Source of the DNA: an uncultured Sinobacteraceae bacterium
GTDB lineage: Bacteria; Pseudomonadota; Gammaproteobacteria; Steroidobacterales; Steroidobacteraceae
Assembly: GCA_937902995.1 (NCBI GenBank)
Contig: CALEKY010000116.1
Span: 1 to 16,711 of the forward strand
DNA: 16,711 bases
Direction of reading: 5' to 3'
A program made the translations under genes and the position numbers. Below the pieces are notes generated by a model. The model searched no databases. It saw nothing but the letters and a program-made list of their open reading frames with translations, and had not been told where the DNA came from. Numbering within the stretch: position 1 is the stretch's first letter; every line of letters begins with the position of its first letter. Shown here in pieces: positions 1-6,172 of the stretch.

Positions 1-91
1 AAGGGGAAAAGGGAAAGGGGAAAAGGGAAAAGGGAAAGGGGGATGCGGAGTGAGGGAAGAAGGGAATAAGGGAAGGAGGGAATAAGGGAAG
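1..91 (+). repeat. G-rich homopurine tract, locus 1
   Basis: Almost pure G/A on the plus strand. The first 42 bases are runs of three to five G separated by three or four A, then comes a second part with units such as GGGAAGAA and GGGAATAA. It satisfies the simple G-quadruplex pattern (four or more G3+ runs with loops under 7 nt) many times over, and is homopurine-homopyrimidine enough for triplex formation. Its second half shares the 19-mer GAGTGAGGGAAGAAGGGAA with the tract near 13680, and a reverse-orientation relative lies near 16590-16660. No coding potential is seen. Confidence 0.85.
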
Positions 92-134
92 TTCGTGCGA
101 TTGGATACACTACTCACCCACTCACCTCGAACGC

Positions 135-162
135 GAATCACGAATCACGAGTCACGAGTCAC
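135..162 (+). repeat. 7-bp tandem repeat (GARTCAC)x4, locus 1
   Basis: Four head-to-tail heptamers: GAATCAC, GAATCAC, GAGTCAC, GAGTCAC. The array stops 6 bases before the ATG of the NYN gene. The reverse complement of the same heptamer (GTGAYTC) recurs at 13594-13626 and at 16476-16564, each time near a G-run purine tract, so this is a dispersed intergenic repeat family and not a local slippage event. Confidence 0.9.
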
Positions 163-168
163 GCAACC

Positions 169-1014
169 ATGTCCCATCCCATCAACAGCATGGCGCTCTT
201 CTGCGATTTCGAGAACATCGCGCTCGGCGTGCGCGATGCCAAGTACTCGAAGTTCGACATCGCGCGCGTACTCGAGCGGCTGCTCCTCAAAGGCAGCATC
301 GTCGTGAAGAAGGCGTATTGCGATTGGGAGCGCTACAAGGAGTTCAAAGCGCAGATGCACGAGGCGTCGTTCGAGCTGATCGAGATTCCGCACGTGCGCA
401 TGTCTGGAAAAAACTCCGCGGACATCCGGCTCGTCGTCGATGCGCTCGATCTCTGTTACACCAAGGCGCACGTCGACACGTTCGTGATCATCAGCGGCGA
501 TTCGGATTTTTCGCCGCTCGTGAGCAAGCTGCGCGAGAACAACAAAACGGTGATCGGTGTCGGTGTGAAGAGCTCGACGTCCGATCTGCTCATCGCCAAT
601 TGCGATGAATTCATCTTCTACGACGATCTGGTCCGCAAAGAAGAGAAGAAGCAGCGCTCGCGGCGCAAGCCCGCCGCCAAGACATCGAGCGATGCGCAGC
701 AGAAGCCGCAACCGAAAGCCGAACAGACCGACGAGGATCGCCGTCAACAGGCCTTCGAGCTGGTGATCGATACCATCGATGCGCTCGCCGAGGAGCGCGA
801 CCAAGACGAGAAGATCTGGGGCTCGATGGTGAAACAGACCCTGAAGCGACGGAATCCCGGCTTCAACGAGAGCTACTACGGTTTCCGCACGTTCAGCGAT
901 CTGCTCGAAGAAGCGCAGCGCCGCAAGCTCCTCGAGCTCGAGCACGATCAGAAATCGGGCGGCTACATCATCAAGCGCGTCCTGCGCGAAGAGTCCGAAA
1001 CTCCGAACGGCTAG
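169..1014 (+). CDS. NYN domain protein with C-terminal OST-HTH/LOTUS domain
   Basis: The 281-aa protein has an N-terminal NYN (PIN-like, LabA/MARF1-type) domain at about residues 8-155. Acidic positions expected for metal binding are D13 (in LFCDFEN), D85 (ADIRLVVDA), and D111/D113 (SGDSDF). A basic, glutamine-rich linker (about 158-200) leads to an OST-HTH/LOTUS-like domain at about 203-275 (GFNESYYGFRTFSDLLEEA), a fold known for RNA binding. Family knowledge suggests an RNA-directed nuclease or RNA-binding regulator; the target is unknown. Neither ATG 169 nor the in-frame ATG at 190 (just before ALFCDF) has a Shine-Dalgarno sequence; 7-bp repeats occupy the leader instead. The stop overlaps the convergent EEP gene by 4 nt. 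The family call is firm, the start is not. Confidence 0.88.
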   Translation: MSHPINSMALFCDFENIALGVRDAKYSKFDIARVLERLLLKGSIVVKKAYCDWERYKEFKAQMHEASFELIEIPHVRMSGKNSADIRLVVDALDLCYTKAHVDTFVIISGDSDFSPLVSKLRENNKTVIGVGVKSSTSDLLIANCDEFIFYDDLVRKEEKKQRSRRKPAAKTSSDAQQKPQPKAEQTDEDRRQQAFELVIDTIDALAEERDQDEKIWGSMVKQTLKRRNPGFNESYYGFRTFSDLLEEAQRRKLLELEHDQKSGGYIIKRVLREESETPNG

Positions 1015-1973
1015 CGCGACTGCGTCTCGGCTTCGAGCCCGAGATCGACGACGACCGGCAAATGATCCGAGCCCAGCTTCGGGCCGACACCGATGCGCTG
1101 CACGCGCCAGTGGCGCGAAGCAAAGCAATGATCGATGCGAATGCGCAGCGGCCAGAACTGCGCCGGCCACGTCAGCAATAGCCCCTGCGCTAGCGCGCAA
1201 TCGGTCAATCCGGAGCGCTTTACGAACCGATCGAAATGCTGCGACCAGGGCGTGAGATTGAAATCCCCTGCCGCAAGCACCGGCGCATGCTCCGCCCGAG
1301 CCTGCGATGCGATCGAGGCAAGCTGTGCCGTGCGGGCCCGCGATTGAGATGGACTGAGCGGCCAGCTCAAATGCGCGCCGAACAGCACGATCTCGGTGCC
1401 CTGCCAATCGATGCTGGCGCGGGCAATGCGCGTCGGTCCGCGGCCGGGCAGCCTCATGTGTTCGGCTCGCAGCGGCCACCGGCTGAAGATCGCAAGCACT
1501 CGCGGTAAGTCGGGCGTTGCCGTTCGATAGGCATAGTCCGGCAGGCGCCGGGCGATCCGCTCCACGTCCGCGCGATGCAGCTCTTGCAAGATCACCACAT
1601 CGGCATCGCTCGCACGCAAGAAGTCGACGAGCCGTTCCCGATCGTCGTTACGCAGCCAGACGTTGAACGTGACGATCCTGAACGTTTGCTCAGCGGATGC
1701 CTGCTCGGTGCGCACGAGGTACGGTGCCACCGTCGCCGAGATTGCAGCAGCACCGAGCAAAGCAACGAACGCTGTCCCATAGCGCCGTGCAACGAGCAAT
1801 GCGAGCGCGCATGCGCAGAACACGGCGAGATATTGCACGCGGAAGTTCGCGAACAGATCGAACGGCCAGGCGATGAGGCCGAGATAGCCGATGCCGAAAG
1901 CTGCCCACGTCAGCCAAGTCGCGACGCTTGCGGGCAAACCGAGGCTGCGATCGAGCGCGACGCGACGCTCCAT
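1011..1973 (-). CDS. Membrane-anchored endonuclease/exonuclease/phosphatase (EEP) family protein
   Basis: This 320-aa protein begins with about three hydrophobic segments (roughly residues 18-36, 46-62, 67-84). A complete EEP-fold catalytic domain follows at about 97-312. Signature residues are visible in order: N104 (TFNVWLRN), E131 (ILQELH), H201 (GAHLSWP), D237 and N239 (AAGDFNLTPWS), D281 (IDHCFAS), and D303/H304 (GSDHLPVVVDL). EEP proteins are metal-dependent phosphodiesterases acting on DNA, RNA, lipid or inositol phosphates; the membrane anchor points to a periplasmic or membrane-associated substrate, which cannot be specified. It lies 44 nt downstream of the GNAT-like gene and is probably co-transcribed with it. 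The ATG at 1973 has no strong Shine-Dalgarno sequence. Its stop overlaps the NYN gene stop (CTAG). Confidence 0.88.
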   Translation of the reverse strand: MERRVALDRSLGLPASVATWLTWAAFGIGYLGLIAWPFDLFANFRVQYLAVFCACALALLVARRYGTAFVALLGAAAISATVAPYLVRTEQASAEQTFRIVTFNVWLRNDDRERLVDFLRASDADVVILQELHRADVERIARRLPDYAYRTATPDLPRVLAIFSRWPLRAEHMRLPGRGPTRIARASIDWQGTEIVLFGAHLSWPLSPSQSRARTAQLASIASQARAEHAPVLAAGDFNLTPWSQHFDRFVKRSGLTDCALAQGLLLTWPAQFWPLRIRIDHCFASRHWRVQRIGVGPKLGSDHLPVVVDLGLEAETQSR

Positions 1974-2017
1974 GTCGAGCTAGGAAAGGCAGAACGAATA
2001 CAAGACGTGAGCGTGCT

Positions 2018-2533
2018 TCAGATGAGCGCTTTCGCATCCCGCCAGCGGCTCGAGGCGCTGCGCTCCTTGATATAGAACAACTCCACGTGACGCACACCCT
2101 TCATGCGACGCGACGAGCGGCGCACTTCGCGCAGGAGTCTCAACAGCAATTGCTCGCCCGCCTTCGGCCCGCCGCTCGCGTACTCGGGCGCTACGCCAAG
2201 GTGCACGACGGTGACATGCTCCAAATCGGCGCGCATGTACACGGCGACACCGACGGGCCGCGCGGTGTTGCGCTCCACGGCGAACAAGCACTGGACATCG
2301 CTCAGACCGCTGACACGCACGCGCAGCCGATCGCCGTCTGCAACGATTTCGGGTGTGCCGAAGCGCTCCACCGCCTCGGCGATACACGCCGCGTAGCGAT
2401 CCTGGCAGGAGTTGAAGAACACCAGCGTTTCGAGCGCCGCCCGCTGGGCTCTCGGCACGTGAGATCTGAATTCGATCGCATCTCGCATAGGAGCCGTATC
2501 CAGACCGAACCGGCGCGCATCATGACCGGGCAT
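2018..2533 (-). CDS. GNAT-like acetyltransferase fold protein
   Basis: The 171-aa protein has a GNAT-like central part: a beta-strand stretch (residues about 75-110) ending in VVHLGVAPEY. Next is ASGGPKAGEQLLLRLLREV, which resembles the acetyl-CoA pyrophosphate-binding loop and following helix. The usual Q/RxxGxG/A loop is altered (GGPKAGEQ), so activity and substrate are uncertain. Two starts are possible, ATG 2533 and ATG 2488 (MRDAIEF); neither has a good ribosome binding site, and the longer form is given. It is the first gene of a likely two-gene minus-strand unit with the EEP gene. Alternative: an uncharacterised conserved protein with a degenerate GNAT fold. Confidence 0.65.
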   Translation of the reverse strand: MPGHDARRFGLDTAPMRDAIEFRSHVPRAQRAALETLVFFNSCQDRYAACIAEAVERFGTPEIVADGDRLRVRVSGLSDVQCLFAVERNTARPVGVAVYMRADLEHVTVVHLGVAPEYASGGPKAGEQLLLRLLREVRRSSRRMKGVRHVELFYIKERSASSRWRDAKALI

Positions 2534-3018
2534 TCCGCTGCTTGTCGAGCACCATTCGCTCGTAAGTCATTGCATTGGCAGCAGAAAACGGCATACGTCG
2601 CAGAAAAGAGTCAGCCCCGGGCAGACGCAAGTCCCTAATTTTTCGGTCTACGCGGGCAGGCGAAGCGCATGGGGCCCAGCCGATGTTGCGCATGCGTCAC
2701 AATCGCCGTTTCCATCCGGGCGGAGGCAGCGCACCGCCGTGACAACTCGCAGTGCGCGCTAACGCGCCGAAAATTTGAACTGAAGCAAAAATCCAATGCG
2801 TAAAAACGAGGAACTGGTTCGAGAGTAATCGGAACGCTTATTGTCAGATAGGAGCACTGCCGATTCCGCTCGGCACCGGATGCGCTTACTTGCAGCCAGC
2901 CCGAATCGACGAACACAGTGGGCCGGCGACCTTCGCTGCGTCCGGAAAACGAGCGTACAGGCGGCGCCGGCCCCCCAAGCCGTGACCCGCCGGACACTTG
3001 GTTACAGGGGAATTGTCC
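2534..3018. other. Divergent intergenic region
   Basis: About 485 bp separate the minus-strand GNAT-like gene from the plus-strand kinase operon. An A/T-richer patch at 2770-2850 contrasts with its GC-rich surroundings and probably holds the promoters of both units. TTGAAC at 2775-2780 is a possible -35 box, but no convincing -10 partner at 17 nt is seen. No riboswitch, tandem repeat or credible small gene was found. The Shine-Dalgarno AGGGG at 3006-3010 belongs to the kinase gene. Confidence 0.5.
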
Positions 3019-5268
3019 ATGGGCATTTTTGATCTGGGTCGATACAAGGGAATCGTCTTCGCCATCACCGGCTTCCTGCTGTTCATGGCGTTCATCCTGG
3101 CGATGAACTTCCAAATGGCAGGCCGGTTCGCCCACAGCGTAAGCGGCGTGAAATTCCTCGAGCAGCATCAGGATCAGCCGCTCCTGCTGTATCAAAGCGG
3201 CGTGCAGCTCGCCGAACGGCTGAAGAACGGCGAGAAGGTCGACGACGCATTGGACGCGCTGGACAAGGCCGCGCTCAAGTTCGATCACGGCCTGAACGGG
3301 CTCACGAGCGGCATGATCACCGACGCAAACGGCGAGGTCATCGGCCTCGGCGTCCTGCGATCGGACAAGGCCAAAGAGCTCATTGCGAGCAGCACCAAGA
3401 TCTGGGACTCGTACAAGACCAAGCTGGAGCCGGTGCGCCGGTTCTCCGGTTCGCCGTACGCGACGGATTCTCCGGACGCGCAGCCTGAAGCGGACAAGTC
3501 GGGTGTAGAGCTCAGCCCGCGCGGACGACGTTTGCAAACGGCAGTGACGGAGTTGAACGAATTCGGCGCTGCCGCGCATACGCAGCTCGCCAACGTGAGC
3601 AGCGAGCTTGCGAAGCTCGTCGAACAAGACAGCAACAAGCAGGCAGCCATTCTCCGAGGCATCCAGGTCGGCGGCATGGTCGCGGCGCTCCTGCTGCTCG
3701 GCGCGATCTTCTTCTACTTCGCACGCAACCTGCGCAAGGAAGAGTTGGCTTCCAACCGCGCCCGCAAGGAAACGCAGGACATTCTGCGCACCGTGAACGA
3801 AGGTCTGTTCCTGTTGGACAAGGACCTGAAGATCGGCAGCGAGCGCTCGCTGGCCCTCAACACGATCTTCCGGCGCGACGATTTCTCGAACATCACGTTC
3901 GACGAGCTGCTGAAGCCGATCGTGCCGGAGAAGACGCTGAAGACGGCGATGGATTACGTGGCGCTGCTCTGGGGCGAGCGCGTCAACGAAAAGCTCGTCA
4001 AGACGATCAATCCGCTGAGCGAAGTCGAAGTTCATTTCGAGAATCCCGCCGGCGGTTTCGACACTCACTTCCTCGAATTCGACTTCAACCGCGTGAAGTC
4101 CGACGGCGCACTGTCGCACTTGCTGGTGACGGTGAACGACGTGACGAAGCGCGTGATGCTGTCGCGCGAGCTGCAGGAATCGCAGGAGAAGGCGCAGGCG
4201 CAGCTCGATCTGCTGCTGCGCATCCTCCACATCGAGCCGGATGCGCTCACGAGCTTCCTCACCGATGCGGAGGTCTCGCTCAAGATGGTCAACTCCATCT
4301 TGAAGGAGCCTGCGCGCGAAGAATCCGCGTTCCGCGCCAAGATCGACGGCATCTACCGTCAAGTGCACGCCGTGAAGGGCGAAGCCGCGGCGCTCGGCTT
4401 GAAGACCGTCGAGCAGCGCGCGCACGCGTTCGAAGAGTCGCTCAGCGATCTCAAAGGCCGGCCGAACCTGTCCGGTAGCGACTTCCTGCCGCTCGTCGTC
4501 AAGCTCGACGACCTGTTCAACCACTTGGCGCAAGTGCGCGAGATGCTCGGCCGTCTCGTCGATCTCCATCAGGCGATCGCCAACCGCCGTGCCGCGGGCG
4601 CTGCGCCGCTCGAAGCCGAGAAGGTCGATGCATGGCTCGGCGGCGCGCACGACGCAACGATGCAAATGCAGGCGCTCACTCCGAACACGGTCGTCGAGAG
4701 CGCATCGAGCCTCGACCGTACGCTCGAAGATCTCGCCAATCGCATCGCTTCGAGTCAGTCCAAGCAAGTCACCGTCAAGTGCAAGGGTCTCGACCGGGTT
4801 CCCGAGGCCTATCGCAAGGCGGTCAAGGACATCACGATTCAGCTCGTGCGCAACGCCGTTGTGCACGGCATCGAAACGCCGGAGGAGCGTCTGCGCGCGA
4901 ACAAGTCCGAAGTCGGCACGCTCGGCGTGGAGTTCACGCAGCGCGGCGATGAAGGCTTCGAGCTCATCGTGCAGGACGACGGTCGCGGTTTGCAGCTCGA
5001 CCGGATCAAGGAGGTGGCCATCGAACGCGGCCTGATCACGCCGGCGCAAGCCGCGATGCTCGATCCGCGTCAGACGATGGCTCTCATCTTCCGCCCGGGC
5101 TTCTCGACAGCAGATCGCGTAACGAGCGATGCGGGTCGAGGCGCAGGCATGGACCTCGTGCGCGTCCTCGTGGCCGAGCTCGGCGGTCGCGTCGGCCTCG
5201 CCTCGGCGGGCGGACGTTTCTCGAAGTTCAAGATCTGGCTGCCGGCGACCGAGCGCGCCGCGGCTTAA
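3019..5268 (+). CDS. Membrane-bound CheA-like histidine kinase (TM-sensor-TM-PAS-Hpt-HATPase), no CheW domain
   Basis: The start is ATG 3019 (749 aa), preceded by AGGGG with 8-nt spacing; an upstream TTG at 2998 is less likely. Domain order: TM1 (about 11-30), periplasmic region (about 31-214), TM2 (about 215-235), PAS-like segment (about 252-375), then an Hpt domain with H450 in HAVKGEAAALGL, the phospho-accepting histidine motif. A CheA-type ATPase domain follows: N box N612 (LVRNAVVHGIE), G1 box DGRG 654-657, G2 box GRGAGMD 706-712. The protein ends just after the ATPase domain, so the CheA P5/CheW-like domain is absent. The fused periplasmic sensor probably replaces MCP/CheW input (inference). 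It is first in an operon with a receiver and CheX, its likely phosphotransfer partners. Confidence 0.9.
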   Translation: MGIFDLGRYKGIVFAITGFLLFMAFILAMNFQMAGRFAHSVSGVKFLEQHQDQPLLLYQSGVQLAERLKNGEKVDDALDALDKAALKFDHGLNGLTSGMITDANGEVIGLGVLRSDKAKELIASSTKIWDSYKTKLEPVRRFSGSPYATDSPDAQPEADKSGVELSPRGRRLQTAVTELNEFGAAAHTQLANVSSELAKLVEQDSNKQAAILRGIQVGGMVAALLLLGAIFFYFARNLRKEELASNRARKETQDILRTVNEGLFLLDKDLKIGSERSLALNTIFRRDDFSNITFDELLKPIVPEKTLKTAMDYVALLWGERVNEKLVKTINPLSEVEVHFENPAGGFDTHFLEFDFNRVKSDGALSHLLVTVNDVTKRVMLSRELQESQEKAQAQLDLLLRILHIEPDALTSFLTDAEVSLKMVNSILKEPAREESAFRAKIDGIYRQVHAVKGEAAALGLKTVEQRAHAFEESLSDLKGRPNLSGSDFLPLVVKLDDLFNHLAQVREMLGRLVDLHQAIANRRAAGAAPLEAEKVDAWLGGAHDATMQMQALTPNTVVESASSLDRTLEDLANRIASSQSKQVTVKCKGLDRVPEAYRKAVKDITIQLVRNAVVHGIETPEERLRANKSEVGTLGVEFTQRGDEGFELIVQDDGRGLQLDRIKEVAIERGLITPAQAAMLDPRQTMALIFRPGFSTADRVTSDAGRGAGMDLVRVLVAELGGRVGLASAGGRFSKFKIWLPATERAAA

Positions 5269-5298
5269 GACATACGCGCATATCAACGAGGGAAAGCA

Positions 5299-5718
5299 AT
5301 GGCGCTAGCAGATGCAAAGGCTCAGCCGTTGACGAAGCGAAAGCTCAAGCTCATGATTTGCGACGACTCGAACATCATTCGTCGCAAGATCGAGCGCGAG
5401 CTTCAGCTGGACAATCTGGAGGTAATCGCGACCGCGGCGAATGGAAGGTTGGCCGTCGAAGCGTTTCGCAAAGAGCCGGCGGACGTAGTCACGATGGACA
5501 TTACGATGCCCGAGATGGACGGCATCGAATGCGTCGAAAATCTGGTTAAGATCAAGCCAGACGTTCTCATCCTCGTCATCTCGGCTCTCTCGGACAAGGC
5601 GACCGCGATCGAGGCCCTGAAGAAAGGAGCGAACGGATTTCTATGCAAACCGTTCACAGACCGCCAGCTGACGGAAGCGCTGGAGGAGCTGCTGAGGGGC
5701 GCGAACCATGTTGACTAA
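5299..5718 (+). CDS. Stand-alone CheY-like response regulator (receiver only)
   Basis: The 139-aa protein is a single receiver domain with every catalytic position present: acidic pair D22/D23 (MICDDSN), phospho-acceptor D67 (TMDITMPEMDG), S95 (ISALSD) and K117 (CKPF). There is no DNA-binding or enzymatic output domain, so it acts by protein contact or as a phosphate shuttle. It starts 30 nt after the kinase stop with GAGGGA upstream of the ATG, and overlaps the CheX gene by 11 nt, indicating translational coupling. The upstream kinase is the expected phosphodonor and CheX the expected phosphatase (context inference). Basic residues precede the fold (residues 13-17). Confidence 0.93.
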   Translation: MALADAKAQPLTKRKLKLMICDDSNIIRRKIERELQLDNLEVIATAANGRLAVEAFRKEPADVVTMDITMPEMDGIECVENLVKIKPDVLILVISALSDKATAIEALKKGANGFLCKPFTDRQLTEALEELLRGANHVD

Positions 5719-6157
5719 AGTTGAGCTCGAAACTTTCGTCGAAGGGACGACGCACTACTTTGCAACCGCTGCGAATCAACCTGCCACGGTCGGCTCTCCG
5801 TACCTGGTTCAAGAGGGCAAGCCGACGGTTCAAGAATTCACGGGCGTGATCAACATCGCCGGCAAGCGCCGCGGCGTTGTCTATTTCACGGCATCGCGTC
5901 CGATGCTTACGGTCATGCTGATGCGTATGGGCGAGACGGAGCTCACGCACGAGAACATGTGCGATCTCGTCGGCGAGGTCGCCAACACGATTTCGGGCAA
6001 CGCGCGCCGCGATTTCGGCAAGGACTTCATGATCTCCGTGCCGACGGTACATGCCGGCGATCCGGAGAAAGTCGTCCTGCCCGAGAACTTGCGTTCCTAC
6101 GTCATTCCCATCAACTGGCGCAGTCATTCGGCACAGCTCGTCGTCTGTCTCGAATGA
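5708..6157 (+). CDS. cheX: CheX-type chemotaxis phosphatase
   Basis: The 149-aa protein matches the CheC/CheX/FliY phosphatase family. It has a single ExxN catalytic motif, E90 to N93, within DLVGEVANTISGNAR, as in CheX (CheC carries two). Family members dephosphorylate CheY-P through these two side chains. The start ATG lies inside the 3' end of the receiver gene (11-nt overlap), with GAGG-like sequence just upstream in that gene. Kinase, receiver and phosphatase in one operon form a complete phosphorylation cycle without CheB, CheR, CheW or an MCP nearby. The next gene starts 15 nt later. Confidence 0.9.
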   Translation: MLTKVELETFVEGTTHYFATAANQPATVGSPYLVQEGKPTVQEFTGVINIAGKRRGVVYFTASRPMLTVMLMRMGETELTHENMCDLVGEVANTISGNARRDFGKDFMISVPTVHAGDPEKVVLPENLRSYVIPINWRSHSAQLVVCLE

Positions 6158-6172
6158 GACGGATGAAATGAC

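Noticed and set aside
145..1479. Minus-strand open frame opposite the NYN gene
   Set aside because: Antisense shadow; the NYN and EEP frames on their own strands have complete family motifs.
2635..5286. Long minus-strand open frame (883 codons) opposite the kinase
   Set aside because: It is an antisense shadow of the CheA-like gene: low-complexity Arg/Leu/Glu/His-rich translation without domains, while the plus strand has full kinase motifs and a Shine-Dalgarno sequence.
3019..6157. Conventional flagellar chemotaxis operon
   Set aside because: No cheW, cheB, cheR, MCP or flagellar gene is present and the kinase lacks the CheW-binding domain and has its own transmembrane sensor.
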